A stretch of 64,000 nt of DNA. Source: Macrophomina tecta. Taxonomy: Eukaryota; Ascomycota; Dothideomycetes; Botryosphaeriales; Botryosphaeriaceae. The stretch's first letter is position 1. The number at the start of each line of letters is the position of its first letter. The notes beneath the pieces were generated by a model. That model searched no databases and was not told the DNA's origin. It was given only the letters and a program-made list of their open reading frames with translations. The stretch lies in the NCBI GenBank assembly GCA_024180945.1, contig JAKSGN010000038.1, positions 1,860,001 through 1,924,000 on the forward strand. Reading direction: 5' to 3'. Shown here one piece after another: positions 12,647 through 23,900 of this stretch. A program made the position numbers and the translations under genes.

Positions 12647-13531
12647 GCGGAAGCGGAAGAGCCGAGAAGCATGATAGGGGCAAGGGGGGCAAGGCGGTGG
12701 ATTGAAAGCCACGAGGGCAAGTTGAGCACGAAGGTGTGAGGGATCATTTATCTTGGTGCCAGCGTGGAGAGACATTGTGTGACATGTTAAACAGCAACGA
12801 CGCATTGGGGCTACGGCTAGAGGACGGGGGGAACAAAAGTTGCTGTGTTTGAGCCAGCGGGACTTGGCTTCCGCGGCATGGGCGGGTTTGGGTAGAGACA
12901 AACAAAAGGTGTGGCAGGCCCTGGCGCGGGGCGTGAACACACACGAAAATGCAGAGCGCCTAGTCCCGATGGTCGATTGCCTAATCAGGGCGGAGAGAGC
13001 GCGAGGTGATTGGCAAGGCGAGGACCCTGGCCGGCTGAGCCGATATTCCGGCTTTCACATGCAAATCGTCCAGGCACCGCTCAACAAAAGCGAGAGCATA
13101 AGCTGCATATGCGCCCAAGCTTGCCCCCGCTCAACTGAGCCGGCTGTCTACAATGCTGGCCTCCGTGTCTTCATAAAGCCTCAATTGACGCACGTGCTGG
13201 CCGCGTACAGACAGCGTCCCGTCGCCTTCTGCTGCCGCCGCCATCCGCAACACGTCACACCAGTGCTAGGCTGCGAGAGTAGTTAAGGCGCGCCCCCCAG
13301 GCCCAAACAACACCGACCGACTATCCTTCGCATGACCGGTGGTGCGCCGCCCTGCTGATCCACCGCGCGCACATCCCCCGCTTTCTCCCAGAGCCGCCAG
13401 ACCCTCCACCGCCGTCTTCAATCCCGTTGCCCCCCTCGCTTTGGCACAGGCAGAGCTCCGCCGACGACTGCTGACCGCCAGAGCTCCACCCCAAAACACA
13501 CAAGCCAGTGCCAAGCCCCGTTCCGCCAACC
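12647..13531. other. Intergenic between eIF2 gamma and INSIG gene
   Basis: About 880 bases, pyrimidine-rich towards the INSIG start. No supportable gene. Confidence 0.5.
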
Positions 13532-15161
13532 ATGCCGTCCGACTCCTCCCACAGCACCACCGCCGCCCTCGACGACTACGGCGACCAGCCCCCCTCCCTC
13601 CACACCACCTCGCAGCCGCCGCCCCAGATCCTGCGCCCCCTGCCGCGCCGCCCCTTCGAGCTCAATCTCACCCCGGCCACCAGTTCCTCCAGCGCCAACA
13701 GCTCGCAGCCCTCCCCGAACCCGAACAATGCCCGCGACGCCTTCTCCGCACAGCTCGACGCCCGCCTGGCCTCGTCCGCCTCCACAAGCGCGCCCCGCTC
13801 CGCCACGCCCGGCGGATCTCAGGACGACGCCGCCGACGATGTCAAGCGCAGCCGCAGCATCCTGAACCTGACTGCCAGCACGCTCTTCGGGATATACCAG
13901 CCGACCGCGAGCAGCGGCGGCGCCAGCGGGGGCCCGGACGCCAGCGAGCCTGCGACGCCGTGGGGCACGGGCGCCGAGACGCCCGCATACTGCGGCAGTG
14001 GCATCGGCGGGTTCGGCAGCAGCAGCGAGCTGCGCGAGTGGGAGCAGCTGCGGCTGGCCGGCCTGGGCAGCAGGAATGCCGCGAGCCCGAAGTTGCCACC
14101 GATGCTGTCTTCGTCGTCGTCGGCGACAGCGGCGGCAGCAGGAGCAGAAGCACCAGCAGGCGGGCGAAGGGATTTTTCGGGCGATTTGAGCGGGTTCGCC
14201 GCCGCTTCTCCTTCGACGTCGTCCGCGATTAAGAGGAGGCGCTTGGATGCATCGACAGGCGCGGGGACTGAGAAGGGTGGCAATAGGATTTTGGGTGTTT
14301 TGGCAAGGGTTCTTGCGCTCTTTGGCTTTGGCGTCGTGTATGGCGTGATGATCAGCCACTTGCATGATAATCGCCACATCGCGCCTGTGCGCGTCGAGGG
14401 TATCGATCGTGGGCATTGGGGGTATCTCGTCTTTTGGGGTTTGGCTGGGGTGGCGGTGGGAAGCGCGTTGCCGTGGGTTGATCTGTTTTGGGAGGGAGAG
14501 AGCGCTACAGCGGCGGGTGCGAAGTCGAAAAATGGGAGGAGAGTGAAGGGGCAGGTGCCTGGGACTGTAGGGAGCCGTTCGAGGGATTCTGTTGGCCAGG
14601 ATTGGAATGATGTGGTGAGAAGTGTAGGTGCTTTTGTGGGGATTGCTTTTGCGATTGTGAGTGCTTCCATTTCTTCCCTTCCCTCCTTTCGATGATCATA
14701 CCATCTTCGCACGTGTTTTTCCTGCATTGGCTTGGAAATAACAACCAATTGACATGTTACTCGCACAGCGTAAACTCCCTTGGCAATCTACCCTCCAGGT
14801 CTCCCTCACCCTCGCCCTCGTCAACCCTGCCCTGTGGTACCTCCTCGACCGCAGCAAGCCGGGCTTCACACTCTCCATGCTCGTCGGCCTCACCGGTACT
14901 GCGATCATGCTACTTCTCGGCCAGCATGCTGACTCAGTGGCCTTCATTCCCAGCCCGCCCATCGTTGGCGGCAGCGGGCCCAGATCGAGCGTACGGTTAG
15001 GCGGAGGGCCTGGAAGATTCGGTGCGGGCAATGGCACCGGCGGGGGCGCGGATGGTGACTACGAGAGCACGGTAGGCGTGGCTACATGGTTCGCCAGCGT
15101 GCTGTTCTGCAGTTGCGTGTGCTTTGGCAATATTGGTAGGAAGCTGGCGATTCAGGGATGA
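13532..15161 (+). CDS. INSIG-domain ER membrane protein, 505 aa
   Basis: Homologue of the insulin-induced-gene proteins, ER proteins that control sterol synthesis by binding HMG-CoA reductase and, in animals, SCAP. Two exons, 13532-14656 and 14769-15161, joined in phase 0. The first ~245 residues are Ser/Pro/Ala-rich and presumably cytosolic, including the segment RSRSILNLTASTLFGIYQP. The membrane part follows: ILGVLARVLALFGFGVVYGV, GYLVFWGLAGVAVGSALPW, SVGAFVGIAFAI joined across the intron to RKLPWQSTLQVSLTLALVNP, SMLVGLTGTAIMLLLG, and VGVATWFASVLFCSCVCFG. The RKL.WQST.Q...NP.LWY.LDRS block is the INSIG signature. The N-terminal extension makes it about twice the length of animal INSIG, as is common in fungi. 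The Met at 13532 is the first in frame with a good context. Confidence 0.9.
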
Positions 15162-18100
15162 AAGGGAAGCAATGGACCTGCTGCGAACTGCATCTCCTCA
15201 AATTGGGTGGAAATTACTACGGGCATTTTCTGGTTATAGCATCTCATTGTCTGCGGGAAAAATACTTGGTTCGGATTTACATGTCACAGGACGGTGGGAT
15301 CTGGCGGTATATGGCACTCTCTTAAAAAGAAAAGCGGGTTGAGGCTGGGTTACTGGAAGATCGTAGGCTTTGCATTCTTCACTTCTCCTCACTCATTTTT
15401 TGGGTCATGCTTTTTATCCTTCGGGAGATCTTCGATCGGCCTTTACCTTGTTATATGGAAAAGCATAGCTCAGGCGCTGTCTGTTGGGTGTACAGTGGAC
15501 TGGATTTTTTTATGCCCAGTCCTGACCTACCCACGGAAAAAGAAATCATGGCTCGGCACGCTGCTTTGTTTTCGCTTCTGTTCTTGCTCTATTCCCATTC
15601 CCTTTCGTTAGCTAATAGAGGTTGAAGGCTTTGCTGAGACAAGCAGCAAGACACAAAGTCAAGTCGGAGCATTCGTCCAGACATAGATGTAATTAAGTAT
15701 CCTGCGTACCTACGTCCGCATGATTGATTGCTTCAGCCCTGTGTGTCTGTCTCCCGCTTCATTTCGCGAAGGCACCGCCCTTTCATAAGTGAACTGGCGG
15801 GCCCTGTCGTGGATGCGCTGTTATCGGTGTGAGCAAATGATGGTTCGTGCTCGGGGTACAAGTCGCCAGCTGTCAAGCCGAGTGGCCAATTAGGCCTCTT
15901 AGTGAGGCTTCTAGCAACGCTTGTAGCCAGTCGTTATCCCCATACTCGGGGTTTATGATGTTGGGAATTAGTGCAAATATTAGCGGAAGATAGGAATCGC
16001 TCGTAGCATGTTCATGAAGACTCGGCAAGTCCGACTTGCTGCTATGAGAACAAGTACATGTCACCGTCGCGTAGTCGGCCCACATGGCTTGCCGGACCAA
16101 CTACCTGAATAAGGTCTGACGTATGCACTTGTGCAACTCACATAACCACCCCTACTTTCGGATTGGTATTCGGCAAATATGAGTTTGAGGAAGTGAGACT
16201 GATGGCATGTGATTCGGGTGCATCATTGCCACTTGGGACTTGTTGCTACAGCAAGTGTAAATTCACAGAACTCTGACCCTCATACGTACCATAGCGTGCG
16301 GGGAGGCCTCCAGAGAGTTGTGTTCAGACGGGTGCTTTGTATGTCCGCTTTCTTTTGCAGCATGTCGTGGCTTGCCTCGGAATGTGATATACCTGAGTAC
16401 GGAAGTTGCGAAGCGATCTCCTACAGCCAGGCATGTGCCCAGTAGCCTGAGCGAGGGCAGTTCGACTCAACGACCGAGATGGGGTTGGTGAGAGCGCAGT
16501 GCTTGAGGCGGTGTTACTGCATACGACTTCCGGCCTCATGCTTTTCTTGGCAGGCTCATTTCTATTTAAAAGGCTGGAAGAGTGCTTGAGACACGTGGAA
16601 TTTGGGCCTAGTATCACAAGTTTGTTGAAAGCCCGTGATTGTATCTTTGGAGCTCGCAGGCAACTGTTGATCGAAAGCCTCACACAAGGTTTTGTTGCGG
16701 AAACGATATTGGGGCCCTCTCTCCCTCTTTGCAAGTGACTCAGCTTACACCACTTAGACTCCAATAGGTATTTACTAGCCGATGAGTAAACTCGCTGTGG
16801 ACGTGCGAGATATAAATGCCGGGATGTCAGGAGGTCCTGGTCGCTGGAGCTCCAAGGAAATTGCCGTCACACAGGGTCGATTAGAAACCCGTCGTTGTGT
16901 TACGAAGAATGTTCAAGTGGATTTGGGTTCCCAACGCATCTGAGTTATTTTAGAGAGGGGAGATATACCGGCAGGCATCCGCTACCTCATGTTTGCGCTG
17001 ATGCAAGACGCCATCTCAAAACACGGACGCCTCCTGCAAGATTTTTTTTTTTTTTTTTTGGCAATCCACGGCACATCCCGCAGAGTTCTTTCACTTTACC
17101 GCATTCTACCCTGACTCACATCCAGTGGCAGGTCACAGCGAGCTCTCGAAAATATTAGGTCAACTTTTGGTTCATTCCACCGTCTGTGGCTGTTTCCGGA
17201 CTTTCCCTTTCCCGGCCGACTTGTCATAGGGCGTCCGCGCACCGACCATCAATAGAAAACCAGCGTGCCGAACAAAAGGGAGGTCGAGTCTCGCAACAGC
17301 TGTTGTCTCGGTGCAGTGCAACCATTTTTTCCTTTCCACCGTTACGCCAAGGACTAAAATTGCCAGAAACGGAAGCAACGCGTTATCGTAGCATATTCCC
17401 GCGACCCACCCTCATGCGCTCGGAGAACAGCGCGGAAGCAGCGCATCGAGCTCAATGCATTGCCCCAGAACCAAGCGAGACGTGAGCATAGACATGGAGT
17501 GCCTATTTTGCCTAATATGCGGACCAGAAGTGGGAAGCGGATGTAACTCTTCTCACTCTCTGCCGGTGCCTCCGCACGCTCGACGCAAGCCAGAGAAGTG
17601 ACACCGGCATCCAGGACACCCATACGCACGGCGCTGCTCTTTTCAAACCGGAACTCCAATCCCTCCTCCCACTCTTGCACATGACCGAGAAAAGGACCAG
17701 ATAGGAAGCGCAGACCGCCGAACCCACTTTCAGCCGCAACGATTCGCATCCCGACCAATTACCACCCAGCCAACCAAACGCTGCGGGCAATCCACACGGA
17801 TAAGCACAGGGAGAGCTCAATATGTAGCAGCAGTCCAGAGAGATAACAGCACGAACCCGACGCCACAAAACAAGCGCCCGGGACACGTCTACCCCGGTCC
17901 TCCCCCCTCCGGCCGGTCACTTATCTCAAACGGACCGCGGATAAGGGCACAAGGTCGCTTGTATATATATGTCAGTGTCCGGAGGTAACACTCGTGCATC
18001 GCCGGAACTCGAAGATCTGCCCAGGCCCTTTGCCCCCGGATTTGCTCCATGCTGGACGCACATGCCAACCACTCGTCGAAGGATGACAACCAGGGCGCCG

Positions 18101-19135
18101 GCTCCCTGATAAAAGGAACATGCTTGTGTCACATGACGGGGAGGCAAGCTCACACACGCCCACCAACGCGCCACAACGATGTGGCAACGCCGACCTTTCC
18201 TCCAACGCACAAACACCAAGCCGGATGACGGAGAGAGAGAGGACTTTTGGCCCCGAGCCATTCTGGACCGCGAACCAACAACGACGCCCACGCTCGTCGC
18301 ACAAACTCCCACCGAGATACCATCACGCCGGTCTCATAGCATGAAGGTGACACACGGTAGCCCCAGCCGCAATCCTGTTTCTGCCGCATCTCGAGAGCAA
18401 TGTTGGTGTCGAGGAGCGGGGTTCCTTGGACCGACAACAGGGGCTTCCCCTCCCTTTCCAGGACTCCCTCTTTTTTTTTTTCTTTTTTCCTTCCTTTTCA
18501 GTTCCTATCGTCCTGTGTATCTCCTTCATCCCTCTCCTCTCCACTTATGGCCGCCGTATCAACGGAGATATGGATACCCCAACCCCCCCCCCCCCCCCTC
18601 TCTACTTTGGTTTGGCCCTCTGTGCCGGACAGCGATTTTTCAAAGGCCACGGGCAGAGAGCAAGAGCCTGGATGGAGCCAGCGTAAAAGGATGCTTGCTG
18701 GAGGATGGAAAGGCCACGCTTCACGTACTGGGACCGAGCTACACTTCCACCCCCAAGGACCCAAGGGGGTGTTTTTATTCCATACTGGACTCTTCGGAAC
18801 TTTCCCGGCTTCATCGTCATCGGAGACATCATAGCAGTCATCACCCAGGAATATCACATGGAACAATGAACCAGCGGACACAGGTCAAGTGAGTGCTTCG
18901 ATCAACTTTCATTTCAGGTATCTTGAACACACTTCATGCCATCTTCTTGCCCCATCATCCACACTCGTTGGTATTATTCGAGAGGCCGCACCGTAGTGAC
19001 GGTTCTTCTCTAGAGATCCGATGTATTCCCCTTCCTCACACCGTTTTGGTTTTTTTCATGTACAACGAAGACACAAGCGGTCGGATATATGCAACTAAAG
19101 GAAAATTCTCAACAGGAAAGAAAACAAGAAGGCGC
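15162..19135. other. 4-kb gene-poor stretch between convergent genes
   Basis: It lies between the 3' ends of the INSIG gene and the permease, which is long for a convergent spacer. It contains a T18 run (17042-17059), a pyrimidine tract near 18470-18510 and a C16 run (18583-18598). Open frames up to 237 codons occur but have simple, arginine/proline-rich composition and no family motifs. A small intron-rich gene cannot be excluded by eye. Confidence 0.4.
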
Positions 19136-20952
19136 TCAGCAAAAGAACTTGTACACCTTCTTCCACTTGGGCCACTGAGCCTGCTCGGCCCTCTCCTCGG
19201 CGATCAGCTCGGCAACGTTCAGCTCACGGATACCGGTGTGGAGATCCATGTTGTGCGAGCGGACGATGGGAGTCTTCTTCCAGATCTTGTAGCCGAGGTA
19301 GAAGGCGATGACAATGGGGAAGGCCAAGTAGACGGAGAAGAAGTTCTCGACCAGCTCCTGAGACGACATGTCCTCGTAGCCGATGGGGGCGAAACCGGTC
19401 CAGAATTGGGCAATCAGGACGAGGACGTTGAAGATGAAGCCGATCCAAGAGCCGATGACACCCGGCTGGCTGCGGAAAGCAAGCTCGTCCAACGAGTGAC
19501 CCTGGACCTTCCAGCCCTTGCGGAAGCGGATGTGGCAGAAGCAGATGGACATCCAAGTGAAGATGGACGACAGACCGGAAATGGCAAGCATCCAGGTGAA
19601 GGCCTTGTCCTCAACTTCGGGGTTGGCAGCGAGGAAAGCAAGGAGACCGAGGGCGGAGGAGAGACCAATGCCGACCATGGGACGACCCTTGCGGTCGATG
19701 TAGCCGAAGATCCTGGGAGCCTGGCCCTGCTCGGCAAGAGCAGCAAGAGTACGCGAAGAGCCGTAGACCGAGGAATTACCGACCGACAGGACGGCAATCA
19801 TGATGACAACGTTCATGACGGACGGCAGAACGTCGATACCAGCGTTCTTGATGGCAATGACGAAAGGCGAGGCGGCAGCGTCGGCGGAGGAGCTACCGCT
19901 CAGGAGACGCTCGTCGTTGTAGGGCACAAGCAGGCCGATGATAGTCAGGGAGACGATGTAGAAGAGGGAGATACGCCAGAACACCTGCTTGACAGCGGTG
20001 GGCAGCGACTTGCGAGGGTTGGCAGTCTCAGCAGCGGCCAGACCGACCAGCTCGGTACCGGCGAAAGCAAAGGCAGCAGTGACGAAGACGCTGCACAGAC
20101 CCTTGAAGCCGTGGTTGAACGCGCCGGGATCCTTCCAGTACTTGCCGCCAATGTAGCCACCCTTGGGGCCACCACCGACGTTAAGGATTATGCCGAGAAT
20201 GATGAAGCCAATGACGGCGATGACCTTGATGATGGAGAAGACGAACTCGGCCTCACCGTAACCCTTGACGCCGAACAAGTTGATTGCGACAATGACGATG
20301 AGGAAGATGGCAACCCAGGCAGCGTTGTTGATCTCGCCCTGGTTCCAGTAGTTGACGGTAATGGAGGCAGCGACAATCTCGAGCGGCAGCACGATCAACC
20401 ATTGCAGGGCGTAGTTCCAGCCCATGGCGAAGCCCCAAGCCGGGTCGATGAAGCGAGTCGAGTATGCGGAGAAGGAACCGGCGACGGGGAACAGGACGGC
20501 CATCTCGCCCAGGGCGTGGACGGTGCAGTACAACATGACGCCGATCAGGCCGAAGGCGATCAGGAGCGAAGCGGGACCTCCGTTGGCCAGGGCCTTGCCG
20601 GAGCCGACGAACAGACCGGTACCTGTCACGGCGGATTAGCGAGGATACTCAACACCACAGATCCAGACATACCGATGGAGCCACCGATGGCGATCATCTG
20701 CAAGTGGCGGCCCTTGAGCTTCCGCGCCAGCGGCGACTCGGCGGTGGCGGCAGCGGCATTCTCGATGTCGTAGCTCTTGTCCTCACCACCGTGCGAAGTG
20801 GGGGCGGTGGCATGGGCGTTGGGGTCGCGGCGGAAGCTGTCGACGATGCGCGTCGACCACGACGACTTGTGCTCGCTGATCTCGCCGTAGTTGGGCGGGG
20901 TCTGCGCGTCAGCAGAGCTGGAGTCGAAGACTCCCTTCTCGTCGGCACCCAT
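19136..20952 (-). CDS. Amino-acid permease (YAT/APC family), 588 aa
   Basis: Proton-coupled amino-acid transporter of the plasma membrane. Two exons, 20952-20673 and 20622-19136, with a 50-nt intron inside the first membrane segment; the join restores IGGSIGTGLFVGSGKAL, the APC family signature of helix 1. An ~75-residue cytosolic N-terminus (Ser/Asp-rich, several Lys that could be ubiquitylated) is followed by about twelve hydrophobic helices. Diagnostic blocks include GEMAVLFPVAGSFSAYSTRF, ALQWLIVLPLEIVAAS, FAGTELVGLAAAE and SSVYGSSRTLAALAEQGQAP. The protein ends in KKVYKFFC; yeast amino-acid permeases end in a palmitoylated FWC, so this FFC fits. Substrate range cannot be read from sequence. 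A 626-codon open frame on the opposite strand is a shadow. Confidence 0.95.
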
Positions 20953-23900
20953 GGCGCAAGAGTTCCCTGATTTGGCTGGAGAGATGGGAGGGGACCGGGG
21001 CGGCAGAGTCAACGGCCTGGAGGAGGGAGGTGGTGAGGGCTCTGGAGCGCACGGAAAGGGCGCGCGGCAGCGCACTTAAATGGAGTGGCTCTGGGGAGGG
21101 AGCATTGGGTTTGGGATGGTGGTGCATGGGGCAGGCATCGCTAGCAGGGGCGCGGGCGCGGCGATTGACGCTCGGCGAGGACTCCCCAGTCCGAGGCCCG
21201 TTTTCAGCGGGCCTTCGCGATAGGCACCGCCAAGCACTGGGCACTCATCCCACGCCCGCCTGCTGTGCCCTCCCAAGGCTCCCCGGCCAATTTCTTGCTC
21301 ATCCTGTTACGTCGCGATGCGTCCGCGCCGCCCAGAACCAGCCTAGCCCGCGCCCTCGCGACCAATTGCCGCCCCGGCAATGCTTCGAGAACAGGCCCGG
21401 CGTGCGGTTGCCAGGCCCTCTTATCTCTCAGCCAAGTAGGCTTCGGTGCGCTTCGCCGCTGCGCCAGATCTCGCCCGCGTGCCCAGCACTGCAGCGACGC
21501 GCGAGCCGAGGGCAGCAGACACAGGCCGCAAGGCTGCGCACCTGCAGCGCGCGATCGTGCGCTCACGCGGCGATGCGTCGTCGGCGTCAGCCTCCCGCTG
21601 GGTGCCACGACTCGAGCAGGCGGCCGTTGGCAGCAGGCCGGAGCGCCGTTCGCGGCGTCGAGGTTCGTTTAAGGCGCTCCGCGCTGGCCGGGGCCACAGA
21701 CCTTCCAGATAACGCTAAGTGCGTAATTCAATTGCTGGCCGACCGCCTCCGCACACGACTCGCGCATCCAGCGCTGGTCGCCAGGGATCATCGGGCTCGC
21801 CGACTCTGCAGCGCCGGCCAGCAGGCATCATGCCCGCCACGAGGTCTTCCAGAAACCTGCCCCATTGCGTCCGCCATCCCACTCTGCACCTCCCAGACAC
21901 AGCGAGCCGCGCTGAGCCTCTGCGGGCAGTGGCGCTGCAGCGTCCACAGGGCTGGCGCTGGCGCTGCGGATCAGAGCATGGTCAAGCGCGGCCCACCCGG
22001 CCGCGCACAGGGCTCGCCCACACCCACACCCACGTCGCCACTGATAAGAGAGGACGACAGCGAGGAGCTATCCGCGCGCGAATGGCGCGCCGCCGGAAGC
22101 ATGCCGGTCGACACGACGCCTCTCGCTGCTCGTCGATCCCGGCCTGGGGCCGCAAGCATGCTTCTGTCCTGCGGCGACAGGGCGAGACGGGCGATGGCAA
22201 GGGTGCTCGTGTGACCAGCTGCTCCCAGTGTCTGGCTAGGGTCGATGCGGCAAAGTTACAGGAGATATCAGAGGCCCGGGTTGCGTCACGGCGGGAGGCA
22301 GCGAGCGCAGCCACGCCACTGGTAGAGGCCCGCCAGACTCGCACCCTCGCATCACCGTGCCGCTGGAGCTCCGATCAGCGATGCCCGGGATGCTGGGGCC
22401 AATGTCTCGCGTCGGGACGAGCGCTGCGTCCTGATAGGCGGCTCTGCGGAGGGAACGAGCGCTGAATTTGAGATACTGGCTCCGAGTCGTCATGCGATCC
22501 GGCTAGCCTGTCAACACCAACGCCCGCTCGGCTCGTCTGACAGGCTGCGTGCTGGCGCCGCCCATTTCCCGCCAAGGCAGGCGGTCCAGGCTGCCTCGGC
22601 GGCGGCGGTGCCAAGGCGGGCGGAGAGTGAGCTGCTCGCATTCCTCATGCGGCTGCGTGGTGCGATGCAGCGTCGAACAAAGTTTTGCATCGATCCGCAG
22701 ACGACGTGCGGGACCCTGGCAGCTGGCGCGCCCAAGACTCCCCGCGGCTACTCCCGTATCGCTCGCGCTCTCAGCCCTCTTGGATGCCTTGGAAGCAGCA
22801 CCATCGCCCGCCCGCCAAGCGCCGCGTCCCTGCTCCTGCAGACGACGAGAAAATTCTGCAAAAAAGCCGCACGGCTGCCGCCTGCTCCCGGCTGCCGGTG
22901 CCCGTCTCGTCCGCTGCGCTCTCCCGCCGCGCCGCCGCCTCGCCCAGCGCGACCTCGCGCGGCCTCGCGAGAGGTGAGGTTGAGCAGCCTGCAGGGACGG
23001 CGACCCACAATACTTACCCCGTCCGTGCCATTATCTTAGCCAGATCCGCGACCCAACTCTAACATAATAGAAACTGCAAGCAGAAGGACCAGCGCTGCAG
23101 ATACCGGGCGCACTGCGGCCTTGTCCCGCTCCGCTGGTTTAACTCGCCCGCCTGCTCCGGGCTCCGCCGGCGCGCCTCCCTCGTTTATAACCACGTCCGC
23201 CCGCCCCTTCGCGGGCGCTTTGCCGTTAGAGTGTTATTCTTTGCTAAGATTTTCTCCTCCACAGTATGGGGTACAGCTGCGCCCGAGACGCTGTCCCGAC
23301 GCTTGCCACGAGCGTCTCTGGCGTCCTGTCGCGTGGCCGTCAGCCGGTTGCCAGTACGTAAGAATGCGGAGAAGAATGCGGAGAGAGGCTCGGTGTCGCA
23401 AGAGCTAGGAGCCGATCTCGTCTGGCGGCGTTGAGGCAATTGTCCAATGCCTAGCCTTGCCGTCGTCAATAAGCCTCCTCCAAGCGGTCGATTGGGGACG
23501 GCCGCGCCCGGCTGGGGCAGCGAGGAAGAGGGGGGAAATGGGCCCTGCGGTTGCATTGAATGGAACGTGCTACTTTCGGGGTCCAAAAGATCCCTCGGTT
23601 CCGGCATGCTGTGAGCCCATGTCCTGCTGTCCAGCACCTCGTTTGGTCGACTTTTCAGCCAACAAATACACTCTTATCTCGTCTCACGAGCATCACACCA
23701 GCGGGCACGCCACAGCCCACAGCAGCCGTGAGCTTGACAGCCCAAAAAAACTCTGCACCAGGTCCACAATGCCACGCACGAGAGACCCCGGTAACACTGC
23801 AACCGTTGCAACACCAGCCTTATTCGTCCCGTGCATTCTTTATCTCGCGCGCATGACCCATGCCGACATGCTAAGGTAATGCACCAACTTAACTTTTTTA

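Noticed and set aside
13339..14416. Long frames on both strands over the INSIG N-terminus
   Set aside because: Shadows of the GC-rich, low-complexity part of the INSIG gene.
16324..16764. 146-codon minus-strand frame
   Set aside because: No motif or signal; composition like random sequence.
18547..18834. ATG after a pyrimidine tract, 96-residue frame
   Set aside because: The leader looks promoter-like, but the frame contains a C16 run, has no motif, and abuts the permease 3' end.
18893..20773. 626-codon open frame on the plus strand
   Set aside because: It is antisense to the permease; its Asp/Gly/Val/Glu-rich translation is what the complement of a GC3-rich membrane-protein gene gives.
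21030..22465. Open frames of 394 and 248 codons on the plus strand
   Set aside because: GC-rich DNA keeps several phases open; translations are Arg/Ala/Pro/Ser-heavy, overlap each other and show no motif.
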